A stretch of DNA of 64,000 nucleotides from Arthrobacter sp. MYb229. GTDB taxonomy: Bacteria; Actinomycetota; Actinomycetes; Actinomycetales; Micrococcaceae. The notes beneath the pieces were generated by a model, which searched no databases, had not been told where the DNA came from, and saw nothing but the letters and a program-made list of their open reading frames with translations. A program made the translations under genes and the position numbers. The stretch is from contig NZ_PCPS01000001.1 of the NCBI RefSeq assembly GCF_002975405.1, positions 124,001 through 188,000 of the forward strand. The letters run 5' to 3'. Positions 8,558 to 17,736 of the stretch are shown here, one piece after another (the first letter of the stretch is position 1; the number at the start of each line of letters is the position of its first letter).

Positions 8558-9235
8558 TTAGCGCGAACGCTGGCGCAGACGCTGGATGTCCAGGATCACG
8601 ACGGCGCGGGCTTCCAGACGGAGCCAGCCGCGCTGCACGAACTCGGCCAGGGCCTTGTTCACGGTTTCGCGGGAGGCGCCGACCAGCTGGGCCAGCTCTT
8701 CCTGGGTCAGCTCGTGAGCGACCAGGATGCCATCGGTGGCTGGGCGACCGAAACGGTCAGCGAGGTCCAATAGCGCCTTAGCCACACGGCCAGGAACATC
8801 GGAGAACACCAGATCGGCTAGGGATTCATTAGTGCGACGCAGACGCGCAGCCAAAGCCTGCAGCAGCTGGATCGAGACCTCCGGGGAGTTCAGGATCGCC
8901 TTGCGCATGTTTTCATGGCTCAGACCAGCTAGTCGGGTCTCCGACACGGCGGTTGCGGTTGCGTTGCGCGGGTGTGGATCGAACAGCGCCATTTCGCCGA
9001 ACAGTTCACCTGGGCCGAGCACGGCAATCAGGTTTTCACGTCCGTCGGCGGAAGTGCGTCCAAGCTTGATCTTGCCCGAGACGATGAAGTAGAGACGGTC
9101 ACCCTGATCGCCTTCGCGGAACACTGATGCACCGCGAGACAGATCGACCTCGGTCAATTCTTCGGTTAGCGTGGCGAATACTTCATCACCAAGCGACGCG
9201 AAAAGCGGCGCGCGGCGCAGTACCTCGATATCCAT
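8558..9235 (-). CDS. crp: Crp/Fnr-family cAMP-responsive regulator (Crp/GlxR)
   Basis: 225 residues from ATG 9235, selected because AGGAG sits 6 nt upstream; an in-frame TTG at 9250 has no such site. The N-terminal cyclic-nucleotide-binding barrel includes the phosphate-binding cassette GELFGEMALFDPHPRNATA. The C-terminal winged helix includes LTQEELAQLVGASRETVNKAL (about 170-190). It matches GlxR/Crp of Corynebacterium and Mycobacterium, a global regulator of carbon, acetate and respiratory genes. The genomic position beside marP, acs and nth agrees. A TGTGA-N6-CCACA box upstream (9293-9308) suggests autoregulation. Confidence 0.95.
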   Translation of the reverse strand: MDIEVLRRAPLFASLGDEVFATLTEELTEVDLSRGASVFREGDQGDRLYFIVSGKIKLGRTSADGRENLIAVLGPGELFGEMALFDPHPRNATATAVSETRLAGLSHENMRKAILNSPEVSIQLLQALAARLRRTNESLADLVFSDVPGRVAKALLDLADRFGRPATDGILVAHELTQEELAQLVGASRETVNKALAEFVQRGWLRLEARAVVILDIQRLRQRSR

Positions 9236-9292
9236 TAAATCTCCTGTCAACAGTAGTAAGCGCTCACTTCATTGTGCCGTATTCGGTAACAA

Positions 9293-9308
9293 TGTGACAG
9301 TTTCCACA
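9293..9308. promoter_or_regulatory. Crp/GlxR-type operator upstream of crp
   Basis: TGTGACAGTTTCCACA matches TGTGA-N6-TCACA with one mismatch. It is centred about 65 bp upstream of the crp start and 138 bp upstream of marP. It probably serves crp autoregulation; inferred, not tested. Confidence 0.65.
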
Positions 9309-9438
9309 CGTGGTTTAACCAAGAAATGTTGAGAATCACGCTCGTCATACAAAAACTCGCGAATATTCTCGCAGAAATCCATCAGCTTCTAAGGGTACCT
9401 TGGGTTAATAGTAAGTTTGTGAATGAAGTGGGGTCTCG

Positions 9439-10629
9439 GTGCTCGGAGTATTCAGTTGGCTAGACGTTGCCATCTGTGTAGTTTTACTTTCATTTTTTAT
9501 TGCCGGAATCCGTCGCGGCTTCCTCTATACGGTCGGCGACATGCTCGGGCTCATCGCCGGAGGCATCGCCGCATTCTTCGCCATTCCGCTGGTCTCGACC
9601 TTCGCCTCAAACCCCTGGTGGCGGGTCGCTCTGATGGTCGCCACGGCCGCCGTGCTGATCATTTTGGGCCAGGCCCTGGGCAGGGTAATCGCCACCCGCA
9701 TCAGGCGCTGGATGAACTTCGATTTCCTGCGTGCCGCAGACGGTTTGGCCGGTGGCGTGCTTTCGGTTTTCATTACCGCCACAATCATCGGCGCACTGGC
9801 ATTTTCCACGTCAAGCATGGGTATTCCGCGGCTTTCGAGCGAGATCGACAAGTCGAAAATGATCGCCTCGATCCGTGGGATGACACCCGAATTCGTGAAC
9901 TCGGCAATCTCCTCGGCGCGTTCGGCGGTCATGGCCGAAACCATCCCCGCCCTGCTCGATCCCTTCGCCCCGCCGGTGCAGCCGGTCGAGGAAGGCGAAT
10001 GGTCCGCCAACGACCTGCAGCGGGCCTCGGTGAGTTCGGTGGCAAAGATCTCCGGGACGGCCGTTCAATGCGGTGTGAACCTCACCGGTTCCGGCTTCGT
10101 CATCGACGACCAATTGGTGATGACCAATGCCCATGTGGTGGCAGGTTTGAGCGCGGCTACGGTGGAGGTCGAGGGTGATCAACTTCACCGCGGAAAGGTA
10201 GTTTATTTTGATCCGGAAGCCGATATCGCGGTGCTGCGTGTCGACGGGATGGAAGCGCAGCCTCTGGAGCTCGCCGACGAGAATCTGGGCCGCGGCGAGC
10301 AAGCTGCCTTCATCGGCTATCCGGCCGGTGGGCCGTTGCAGGTGCGCGGCGCGGTGGTCGCCTCACGCGCCACGGTGTCCATCGCCAATATCTATGGCGA
10401 GAACCCCGCCGCGCTCTCGGTTTACCAGCTGACGGCCAAGGTGGCCCAAGGCAACTCCGGCGGCCCCATGGTCAACGATTCCGGCGAAGCGGTAGGCATG
10501 ATCTTCGCCAAGTCGCGAGGCAATGACGAGGTGGGCTTCGCGCTGAGCCTCGAAGAGATCGAACGCGCGCTCAAGGCGGCCGGGGACCGCACCACCTCGA
10601 TCAAGACCGGTGAATGCATCGGCGGCTAG
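9439..10629 (+). CDS. marP: Membrane-anchored trypsin-like serine protease, MarP type
   Basis: 396 residues with a CvpA-like N-terminus of four membrane segments (about 5-125) followed by an extracellular chymotrypsin-fold protease. The triad is readable: His232 in TNAHVVAG, Asp262 in [10 protein letters not shown], Ser340 in QGNSGGPM. Cys211 and Cys393 sit where the regulatory disulfide of mycobacterial MarP (Rv3671c) lies. MarP is needed for acid and oxidative stress resistance in M. tuberculosis and processes peptidoglycan hydrolases. Start is GTG 9439 with a GTGGGG ribosome site. A TAATAGT -10-like element (9406-9412) would give a leader of about 20 nt. Its stop codon overlaps the convergent aroQ stop. 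Confidence 0.92.
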   Translation: MLGVFSWLDVAICVVLLSFFIAGIRRGFLYTVGDMLGLIAGGIAAFFAIPLVSTFASNPWWRVALMVATAAVLIILGQALGRVIATRIRRWMNFDFLRAADGLAGGVLSVFITATIIGALAFSTSSMGIPRLSSEIDKSKMIASIRGMTPEFVNSAISSARSAVMAETIPALLDPFAPPVQPVEEGEWSANDLQRASVSSVAKISGTAVQCGVNLTGSGFVIDDQLVMTNAHVVAGLSAATVEVEGDQLHRGKVVYFDPEADIAVLRVDGMEAQPLELADENLGRGEQAAFIGYPAGGPLQVRGAVVASRATVSIANIYGENPAALSVYQLTAKVAQGNSGGPMVNDSGEAVGMIFAKSRGNDEVGFALSLEEIERALKAAGDRTTSIKTGECIGG

Positions 10630-11078
10630 CGGCCGAGGATATGCGCCAGCTGCTGGACCGCGAGCCGGTAGCCATTGGTCCCGGCGCCGATGATGATCGA
10701 GGCGGCCACGGGGGAGACGTAGGAGTGATGGCGGAATGCCTCACGCCGGTGCACGTTGGAAATATGGACCTCTATCACCGGCAGCGACACCCCGCTGAGC
10801 GCATCGGCGATGGCCACCGAGGTGTGCGTGTAGGCGCCCGGGTTGATGATGATGCCGGCTTTGGTCAGCCGCGCTTCGTGAATCGCATCGATGAGCACGC
10901 CCTCGTGGTTCGACTGGAAGGCCTCCACGGTGAGGTCGTATCCCGCCGCGGTGCGCTGCGCCAGCGCCTCGACATCGGCGAGCGTTTCATGGCCATAGAT
11001 TTCGGGTTCGCGGGTTCCTAGCAGGTTCAGGTTCGGTCCGTTGAGTAACAAGATGGTGCGCGAAGCGTTTTCAGACAT
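10626..11078 (-). CDS. aroQ: Type II 3-dehydroquinate dehydratase
   Basis: 150 residues, typical for type II enzymes, which convert 3-dehydroquinate to 3-dehydroshikimate in the shikimate pathway. Visible motifs: [21 protein letters not shown] with catalytic Arg23 and Tyr28, [27 protein letters not shown], and [19 protein letters not shown] with the His of the active site. It stands alone, not in an aro cluster. Its stop codon shares the CTAG at 10626-10629 with the convergent marP stop, so no terminator fits between the two genes. Confidence 0.95.
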   Translation of the reverse strand: MSENASRTILLLNGPNLNLLGTREPEIYGHETLADVEALAQRTAAGYDLTVEAFQSNHEGVLIDAIHEARLTKAGIIINPGAYTHTSVAIADALSGVSLPVIEVHISNVHRREAFRHHSYVSPVAASIIIGAGTNGYRLAVQQLAHILGR

Positions 11079-11148
11079 GGAAACAATCTAATACACCTCG
11101 CGTTTGCTCCGGCGCTTCATGAACGTTTATGCGCTAGCTAAAAACGAA

Positions 11149-11215
11149 ACGGGCCGCCGCTGGCGCACTCCGTTGCCGGTTGAACCGGTTGGCGGTGGCG
11201 CAGGCGGCGGCCCGT
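11149..11215 (-). terminator. Rho-independent terminator of acs
   Basis: Arms 11149-11160 and 11204-11215 form a perfect 12-bp GC-rich stem, extended by four more pairs after a two-base mismatch. In the acs (minus) direction it is followed by TTTCGTTTTT. The loop contains the direct repeat CCGGTTG/ACCGGTTG. Confidence 0.8.
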
Positions 11216-11242
11216 GGATCCCGGCCTGGGGGCCGGAGCTTG

Positions 11243-13219
11243 CTACTTCTTCATCGACTGCGCGATCTGCGTCATCACGGTCGCGTCGGACAGCGTGGTC
11301 GCGTCTCCGACCTCGCGGCCCTCGGCCACGTCCTTGAGCAGGCGGCGCATGATCTTGCCCGAGCGGGTCTTGGGCAACTCGGGGACCACCAGGATGTGGC
11401 GCGGCTTGGCGATCGGGCCGATGTCCTTGCCCACGTGGGCGCGCAGCGTGGCGACCACGTCCTCGCCTTCGGGCGGTTCGGTCTGCAGGATCACGAACGC
11501 GACAACCGCCTCGCCGGTGGTCTCGTCCTTGGCGCCGACCACCGCGGCCTCGGCCACGTACGGGTGGGCGACCAGCGAAGACTCGATCTCGGTGGTGGAC
11601 AGCCGGTGCCCGGACACGTTCATCACGTCATCCACCCGGCCCAGCAGCCAGATGTCGCCGTCCTCGTCTTTCTTGGCGCCGTCGCCGGCGAAGTACATGC
11701 CCTCGAAGCGGGACCAGTAGGTCTCCTTGTAGCGCTCCATGTCGCCCCAGATGCCGCGCAGCATGGCTGGCCACGGGTCGCGGATGACCAGGAAGCCGCC
11801 CTCGCCGTCGGCCACCGAAACGCCGGCCTCGTCGACCACGTCGATGCTGATCCCCGGCACGGCGACCTGCGCAGAGCCCGGCTTGGTGGCGGTCACCCCA
11901 GGCATCGGGGTGATCATATGCGCCCCGGTTTCGGTCTGCCACCAGGTGTCCACGATCGGGGTTGGGTGCTCCTTGCGCTCGCCGTTCTTGCCGTTGTTGG
12001 TGCCGATGACATCGCGGTACCACATCCAGGCTTCCGGGTTGATCGGTTCGCCGACTGAGCCGAGCACGCGCAGGCTGGAGAGGTCGTAGCCGTCGGGGAT
12101 CTCGCGTCCCCATTTCATGAAGGTGCGGATCGCGGTCGGCGCGGTGTAGAGGATGGAGACCTTGTACTTCTCGATCAGTTCCCACCAGCGACCCTGATGC
12201 GGGGTGTCCGGGGTGCCTTCGTACATCACCTGGGTGGCGCCGTTGATCAGCGGGGCGTAGGTGACGTAGGAATGCCCGGTGACCCAGCCGATATCCGCGG
12301 TGCACCAGTACACATCGGTTTCCGGGTGCAGGTCGAAGGTGTCGCGGTGGGTGACCGCGCCCTGGGCCAGGAAGCCGCCGGTGGTGTGCACGATGCCCTT
12401 CGGCTTGCCGGTGGTGCCCGAGGTGTAGAGCACGAACAGCGGGTGCTCGGAATCGTGGGCTACCGCGGTGTGCTCGGTGGCGGCGGTGCCGACTACGTCA
12501 TCCCACCACTTGTCCAGTGCACCGAATTCGGTCGGCTCGCCGTTGCGCTTGACCACCAGCACGTTTTCCACGGTGTGGCCGGGCTTTTCAAGGGCGGCGT
12601 CCACCGCAGGCTTCAGCGGCGACGGCTTTCCGCGGCGCCAGGTGCCATCGGCGGTGACCACGAGCTTGGCGTCCGCGTCATCGATGCGGGAGCGCAGCGC
12701 GTCGGCGGAGAAACCGCCGAAGACCACCGAATGGATCGCGCCGATGCGCGCGCAGGCGAGCATGGTGATCACCGCTTCGGGGATCATCGGCAGGTAGACG
12801 GCCACCCGGTCGCCCTTGGCGACGCCCAAGGATTCGAAGGCGTTGGCCGCCTTCTTCACCTCTTCGGTCAGCTGCGCGTAGGTGTAGCTGCGGGTGTCTC
12901 CCGGCTCGCCTTCGAAATGAATGGCAACCCGTTCGCCCAGGCCGTTCTCCACGTGGCGGTCCAATGCGTTATAGGCCGCGTTGAGTTTGCCGCCGACGAA
13001 CCACTTGGCCACCGGTGCTTCGGACCAATCCAAGGTCTCGGTGAAATCGGTGTCCCAAGTCAACACGCTCCGTGCCTGTTGCGCCCAGTAGCCCAACCGG
13101 TCTTCGCTTGCTGCCGCGTACTGGCTCGCCGAGCCGATGGCTTGGTCGCTGAAGTCTTTGCTAGGGGCAAACGCACGAGTCTCATGCGATAGGTTGTCCA
13201 GGGTCTTGGAGTCACTCAC
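11243..13219 (-). CDS. acs: Acetyl-CoA synthetase
   Basis: 658 residues, full length for the AMP-forming acetate-CoA ligase. The ATP-binding P-loop [20 protein letters not shown], the acetate-pocket region [15 protein letters not shown], and the C-terminal [11 protein letters not shown] are present; Lys622 of the last motif is the site of reversible acetylation in this family. It makes acetyl-CoA from acetate via acetyl-AMP in the cytosol. A Crp/GlxR-type box (13257-13272) lies 38-53 bp upstream of the start, consistent with cAMP-linked carbon control known for this family. Divergent from nth. Confidence 0.97.
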   Translation of the reverse strand: MSDSKTLDNLSHETRAFAPSKDFSDQAIGSASQYAAASEDRLGYWAQQARSVLTWDTDFTETLDWSEAPVAKWFVGGKLNAAYNALDRHVENGLGERVAIHFEGEPGDTRSYTYAQLTEEVKKAANAFESLGVAKGDRVAVYLPMIPEAVITMLACARIGAIHSVVFGGFSADALRSRIDDADAKLVVTADGTWRRGKPSPLKPAVDAALEKPGHTVENVLVVKRNGEPTEFGALDKWWDDVVGTAATEHTAVAHDSEHPLFVLYTSGTTGKPKGIVHTTGGFLAQGAVTHRDTFDLHPETDVYWCTADIGWVTGHSYVTYAPLINGATQVMYEGTPDTPHQGRWWELIEKYKVSILYTAPTAIRTFMKWGREIPDGYDLSSLRVLGSVGEPINPEAWMWYRDVIGTNNGKNGERKEHPTPIVDTWWQTETGAHMITPMPGVTATKPGSAQVAVPGISIDVVDEAGVSVADGEGGFLVIRDPWPAMLRGIWGDMERYKETYWSRFEGMYFAGDGAKKDEDGDIWLLGRVDDVMNVSGHRLSTTEIESSLVAHPYVAEAAVVGAKDETTGEAVVAFVILQTEPPEGEDVVATLRAHVGKDIGPIAKPRHILVVPELPKTRSGKIMRRLLKDVAEGREVGDATTLSDATVMTQIAQSMKK

Positions 13220-13256
13220 CGGTGATCGCGTCCTTTCGGTTAAACAAAAATTACTC

Positions 13257-13272
13257 TGTGATCAAAGTTACA
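13257..13272. promoter_or_regulatory. Crp/GlxR-type operator upstream of acs
   Basis: TGTGATCAAAGTTACA fits TGTGA-N6-TCACA with one mismatch (TTACA). It lies in the 189-bp acs/nth divergent region, 38 bp from the acs start codon. Confidence 0.7.
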
Positions 13273-13408
13273 CGCTCGAACGCCGAGCCTGTGGTTTGTG
13301 TCACTGACGGGGCCAGTAACGGGCATTTTGTGCGCCGAGCGGTCATTTCGACGCGGTGAAATGCAGGCAAACAGTGATATTTTTCCCGGCTCATGACACG
13401 ATCATCTC

Positions 13409-14203
13409 GTGGCAGCAAAAGTGAAAGTTGAATCAGAGATCGGACTCAAACGGCGGGCACGGAAGATGCACCGCCTGTTGGCCGAGGCATACCCCTATGC
13501 GGTGGCCGAATTGGATTTCGAGAATCCCTTCGAGCTGCTGGTGGCAACGGCGCTCTCCGCGCAAACCACCGACGTCCGAGTCAATTCGATCACCCCACGG
13601 CTCTTCGCAAGGTATCCCGACGCGCTGGCGATGAGCCAGGCCGAACGCGGGGCACTTGAAGAACTGATCCGGCCCACCGGATTTTTCCGCGCCAAGACAG
13701 ATTCCCTGCTGGGGCTTTCGGCAGCGCTGGTGGAACGCCACGGCGGCCAGGTCCCTGCACGGCTCGAAGATCTGGTTAAACTTGCCGGGGTGGGGCGGAA
13801 GACCGCGAATGTGGTGTTGGGAAACGCCTTCGGCGTCCCGGGCATCACCGTGGACACGCACTTCGGCCGGCTCGCCAACCGCTTTGGCTGGACCGCGGAA
13901 ACCGACCCGGTTAAGGTTGAGCACGCCGTGGGCGAATTATTCGAAAAGCGCGACTGGACCATGCTCAGCCATCGCGTCGTCTTTCACGGGCGCCGAGTCT
14001 GCCATGCCCGCAAGCCGGCCTGTGGCGCCTGCGTCTTGGCAAAGCTCTGCCCGTCCTCAGGGATTGGCGAGGAGATTCCGGCGAAGGCACAGAAATTGCT
14101 GAAGTATGAGCTCGCTCCGGGACGCGAAGAATTGCTGCAGAAAATGCTCGACGGGTCCACCCGCCGGGAACTGCGTGCCGAAGGATACGGACTGGACGCA
14201 TGA
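13409..14203 (+). CDS. nth: Endonuclease III (DNA glycosylase/AP lyase)
   Basis: 264 residues, somewhat longer than the 211-residue E. coli enzyme because of extended termini. The helix-hairpin-helix reads [18 protein letters not shown] with catalytic Lys131, followed by VDTHFGRL with Asp149. The 4Fe-4S ligands fit C-x6-C-x2-C-x5-C (Cys198, 205, 208, 214). It removes oxidised pyrimidines in base excision repair. Start GTG has no clear ribosome site. Its stop overlaps the start of the Nudix gene (ATGA at 14200-14203). Confidence 0.96.
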   Translation: MAAKVKVESEIGLKRRARKMHRLLAEAYPYAVAELDFENPFELLVATALSAQTTDVRVNSITPRLFARYPDALAMSQAERGALEELIRPTGFFRAKTDSLLGLSAALVERHGGQVPARLEDLVKLAGVGRKTANVVLGNAFGVPGITVDTHFGRLANRFGWTAETDPVKVEHAVGELFEKRDWTMLSHRVVFHGRRVCHARKPACGACVLAKLCPSSGIGEEIPAKAQKLLKYELAPGREELLQKMLDGSTRRELRAEGYGLDA

Positions 14204-14877
14204 GTGCACGTGCCGAGCTGGAAAAAGTCATCGCGACGCATGCCCAAAAAATGGGCTCTACGGTAAAACTTCCGAAACACTGGGTTTTCAACCAGATGGA
14301 CGCCAACAGCGTGCGCAAGGCGGCGGTGCTCATCTTATTCGGGTCGGCCACCGGGCGGGGCGTGCACGAGGCGGCCAAGCCCGAGGAGCTAGACCTGCTT
14401 TTTGTGGAGCGCGCCTCCACGCTGCGCAAACATGCCGGGCAGATCGCCTTCCCCGGCGGCGGGATAGACCCCGACGATGGTTCGGCGAGCGCTGCGGCAC
14501 TGCGTGAGGCGTGGGAAGAAACCGGGGTTGATATTTCAGGGATTGAAGTACTTGGCCAATTGACCGAAACCGAGCTTCCGGTCTCTAGCTTCTTGGTCAC
14601 CCCCGTGGTGGGCTGGTGGCACACCGAATCCAGGGTCTATGCGGCGGATCTGCGCGAAAGCTCGGATGTCTTTCGGGCGCCGGTAACGCACCTGCTCGAT
14701 CCGCATAACCGGCTGACCGCGGTGGTGCAGCGCGGTGCGCAACGCTTCAAATCCCCGGCCTTCGAATACGAGGGACACCTGATCTGGGGATTCACCGCGA
14801 TTGTGATCGATCGTTTATTTGCCGAGTTGGGCTGGAACAAACCTTGGAACGCGCAACGCGAAATCAAGCTGAAGTAA
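14200..14877 (+). CDS. CoA-pyrophosphatase-type Nudix hydrolase
   Basis: 225 residues. The extended signature of the CoA-diphosphatase subfamily is clear: [20 protein letters not shown], then [20 protein letters not shown]. The residue after GGG-IDP is Asp where the general Nudix box has Glu, as usual in this subgroup. It likely cleaves CoA to 4'-phosphopantetheine and 3',5'-ADP. The gene is translationally coupled to nth and corresponds in position to M. tuberculosis Rv3672c. It ends 5 bp from the convergent polymerase gene, leaving no room for a separate terminator. Confidence 0.9.
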   Translation: MSARAELEKVIATHAQKMGSTVKLPKHWVFNQMDANSVRKAAVLILFGSATGRGVHEAAKPEELDLLFVERASTLRKHAGQIAFPGGGIDPDDGSASAAALREAWEETGVDISGIEVLGQLTETELPVSSFLVTPVVGWWHTESRVYAADLRESSDVFRAPVTHLLDPHNRLTAVVQRGAQRFKSPAFEYEGHLIWGFTAIVIDRLFAELGWNKPWNAQREIKLK

Positions 14878-14881
14878 GCGG

Positions 14882-16531
14882 CTATTTGCCTTCGGAATAG
14901 TTCTGCGAGATAGCGACGCTGACCGGAAAATTTGGGCTGTGCTCGCCAAAGAGCGTGCGTCCGGCGAGCAGCGCCGCGTGGCGCACCAACTCACCGAGGC
15001 GATCGGCCAGTTCTACCGGGCACTCGAAAACGACCTCGTCGTGAACGAAAAACACCTGCTGGCAGGACTGGGCCCATCCGGCCTGGCGAATCAGGTGACG
15101 GGCATGGCCCATCCACACCAACGCCCACTCGGCGGCGGTTGACTGCACCACGAAATTTCGGGTGAACCTGCCACGCGACCGTGCCGCGGCATCGGCGGCT
15201 CGTTGCCCGGCCTCATCTTGGGTAGCTCGCTGGGCTTGCACCCAACTTTCATCTGCCGGTGGGCAGCCGCGGCCTAGCCAGCTTTGAACTCCTTCGCCGC
15301 GCTCGCCTGCTTTCGCAGCCTGATCCACATACGCCATGGCCTGCGGGAAGTTTTTCTTCAAGGCCACGCCCACCGCACCGGAGGTGCCGCCACCGCCGCC
15401 GTAGATGACCGAGAGCATTCCCAATTTAGCCTCGTTGCGGTCCGAGACGAGCCTGGCATCGATGAGCCACTGATAAAGGTCATCTTGCTGGCCCGCCTCT
15501 TGGAGCCGACGATCTTGGGAGATCGCGGCGAGAATGCGTGGCTCGAGCTGCCGGCCGTCGGCAATGACGAAGGTGCGTCCTGCGGCGGTGCCCACCACCT
15601 GGCGGATCGAATGGGGCAGCTGCAGGGCTCCGCCGCCGCTGGCGGCCCAGCGCCCGGAGGCGACGGTGCCCAAAACGTAATGCGGGTGGAACCGCCCGTT
15701 CTTGACCCATTGGTCAAGCCAGGCGTCCCCGTGCGTGCTGGCCAGCCGGGAAAGCTTCTTGTATTCGAGGACCTGCGCGATGAGCGGATCCTTGAGCTGT
15801 TCCAGCTCCCAGGCCCGCACCGACTGGACTGAAAAACCTGCCCGGTGCAGGGCACGCAGGAGTTCGTGCGGGGAATCCGGGTTCAGCCCGGGCCACCGCA
15901 AGGCCTGTCCGAGGGCCTCGGCGAGGTGGGCGAGTTTGGCCGGACGCACCCCTTCGCCGACCGCAGGGCCAAGTTTCTCACGCAGCAGCGCGCGGTGATC
16001 TGCCTCGTTCCAGGCAAGCCCGGCATGCTCCATTTCGCAGGCTACGAGCGCACCGACCGACTCGGCATGAATGAGCAATTCAAGCTTTCGGCGCGCTGCC
16101 GGCTCTTCGGGCAGAGCCTGGCGTTGGCGCACATACATGGCCACGACTTCGTCCAGGCTTTCCCCGTTGACGGGTGTTTCGAATAAGGCGTCTTGATTGG
16201 GCCGGGCCATTGGGCTGTGCGGGTTTTCCAGATCGATGTCATCCAGTTGCTGCGCGCTCAGTGGGCTGCGGTGCAGGATTCGCTGCGTGAGCGAAAGCAC
16301 GTGCGCCTTGGCAATGAAGACTCCCGCTGCCAGCAAGGAGGGCATCCAGTCCGCGGTGCGCAGCATGACCCAGCGTGGGGCATGTTCGTCTTCAATAGTG
16401 CGAACAGCCGTCGGGAACTGGGCTTTGGACACCGGGCGGCCCGGGAATACTGGCTTGCCACTTAGTGCGTGGCGAACTTCGAGGATGGCGTAGCCTTCGG
16501 GGTCAGCGGCGATAAAGGCAAGCATGCTCAT
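14882..16531 (-). CDS. Family A DNA polymerase (bifunctional 3'-5' exonuclease/polymerase type)
   Basis: About 549 residues from ATG 16531; ATG 16525 is equally possible and neither has a ribosome site. The N-terminal ~190 residues are exonuclease-like but poorly conserved. The C-terminal half is a PolA polymerase domain without a 5'-3' nuclease. Motif A reads FVIADGRQLEPRILAAIS, motif B KLGMLSVIYGGGGG and motif C FFVHDEVVFECP. Replicative PolA has DYSQIELR and INFG..YG at the first two places, so motifs A and B are unusual while the palm aspartates are kept. It is a second, stand-alone polymerase known in Micrococcaceae-type genomes; its job is unclear (repair or gap filling is plausible). 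Confidence 0.85.
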   Translation of the reverse strand: MSMLAFIAADPEGYAILEVRHALSGKPVFPGRPVSKAQFPTAVRTIEDEHAPRWVMLRTADWMPSLLAAGVFIAKAHVLSLTQRILHRSPLSAQQLDDIDLENPHSPMARPNQDALFETPVNGESLDEVVAMYVRQRQALPEEPAARRKLELLIHAESVGALVACEMEHAGLAWNEADHRALLREKLGPAVGEGVRPAKLAHLAEALGQALRWPGLNPDSPHELLRALHRAGFSVQSVRAWELEQLKDPLIAQVLEYKKLSRLASTHGDAWLDQWVKNGRFHPHYVLGTVASGRWAASGGGALQLPHSIRQVVGTAAGRTFVIADGRQLEPRILAAISQDRRLQEAGQQDDLYQWLIDARLVSDRNEAKLGMLSVIYGGGGGTSGAVGVALKKNFPQAMAYVDQAAKAGERGEGVQSWLGRGCPPADESWVQAQRATQDEAGQRAADAAARSRGRFTRNFVVQSTAAEWALVWMGHARHLIRQAGWAQSCQQVFFVHDEVVFECPVELADRLGELVRHAALLAGRTLFGEHSPNFPVSVAISQNYSEGK

Positions 16532-16617
16532 TGTTCTATTGTGCATTGAAGACGGACAATATCCCCAGCTTGCCAAGCATCGGCTCGGCAGCAGCGAAAC
16601 GATGGCACCGTTCAACT

Positions 16618-17736
16618 ATGAATTGGTTATCTTTTCCCAGCTCCGCCTCACCGCCGGTGAAGAGCGATGGGCGGTTTGTGGCAACCGAACAAGCCTGCGA
16701 TGCGCCGAGCTCGGCCGCGGTAGGCCCTGAGCGCCTCTGGGGCGCTGGCGAACTAGCCTGCACCCTGGTCAGCAACGACGAGCGGCTTGTCGAAAGCTGT
16801 GCGCTCATCGCCCTGGTGGCGGCCGTGCGCATACACCAATGTGCCGAGCTCAAGGATCTGCCGGCTCCCGGGAACGGCCCGGTGCTCTGGGGCGCGGATA
16901 TGGCGGGCGAAGCGCTGGCATTCCCCGGACTCTGCGACGTTGTCCTCGGCTTTGAAGAAGACGACCAGCAGCTGTGGTCGGTGGCCAGCCAGATCCCGCG
17001 TGCCAGAGTGGCCATCTTGCCCAGGGCGCAGCAATGGTTGGGGGAGTACCTCGGACTTTGGGGAATGCGCGCAGGCCAGGCGCATTGTCTTTCCCTAGGC
17101 TCCCTCGCCGGCGGCTTGGGTACCAGTACCTTGGCGGCGCTCGTTGCCCACGCGGGCACGCTGTGCGGATTGAAGAGCCTGCTGATCGATCTGGATCCCC
17201 ATTCCACCGGATTGTGGCCGCGGGTGACGCTCGATCCGCCCACGGGAATCGGCTGGGAAGAGCTGTGCCGCTCCGGTGGCGCGTTGGCACCGCACCAGCT
17301 GGTGGATACCTTGCCAACGGTGCGAGACACCGCGGTTTTGACTTGGTCGCCCAGCGCCGCACCCAGCGAGCTGGATGAACAACTGGTGGTGCGATTATTG
17401 GCGGCGGCCAGGCAAGGCTTCGACCTGCTAGTGGTCGATACCGGACGCGCGGTGCACCCGCAGCGTGCGGTGCTTGAGCAATTCGTTGACCGGCAGGTCT
17501 TGACCTGTGAAGATACCGGCAAGCCACCGGTCGCAGCGCATATCCGCTGCGGTCCAAGGAACCTGCGAAATTCGAATACCGCGACGGGACAGTATCTAGG
17601 GCATTTTCCGAGCTTGCCGAGGATCTCCCGGGCGATACAACGCGGCGTGCTCTTTGACGCGCTGCGCTCTCGAAAAGTCCGCCATGCGCTAGCGGACCTG
17701 CGGCTCCTGCCAGAATCCGAGGGGAACAAGCGATGA
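16618..17736 (+). CDS. ssd: Ssd-like (septum site/TadZ-CpaE-type) P-loop protein of the Tad locus
   Basis: About 372 residues from ATG 16618; the start is uncertain, with in-frame GTG 16678 and an upstream ATG 16531 as alternatives. The middle holds a MinD/ParA-like fold: SLAGGLGTSTLAALVAH in the P-loop place, LLIDLDPHSTGLWP as the Walker A' partner, and LLVVDTGRAV as Walker B. The P-loop lacks both lysines of the deviant Walker motif (KGGxGKT becomes AGGLGTS). The order ssd-tadA-tadB-tadC-flp matches mycobacterial Rv3660c onward. In that family Ssd affects septation; in Tad systems the TadZ homologue places the pilus machine. Its stop overlaps the tadA start. Confidence 0.8.
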   Translation: MNWLSFPSSASPPVKSDGRFVATEQACDAPSSAAVGPERLWGAGELACTLVSNDERLVESCALIALVAAVRIHQCAELKDLPAPGNGPVLWGADMAGEALAFPGLCDVVLGFEEDDQQLWSVASQIPRARVAILPRAQQWLGEYLGLWGMRAGQAHCLSLGSLAGGLGTSTLAALVAHAGTLCGLKSLLIDLDPHSTGLWPRVTLDPPTGIGWEELCRSGGALAPHQLVDTLPTVRDTAVLTWSPSAAPSELDEQLVVRLLAAARQGFDLLVVDTGRAVHPQRAVLEQFVDRQVLTCEDTGKPPVAAHIRCGPRNLRNSNTATGQYLGHFPSLPRISRAIQRGVLFDALRSRKVRHALADLRLLPESEGNKR

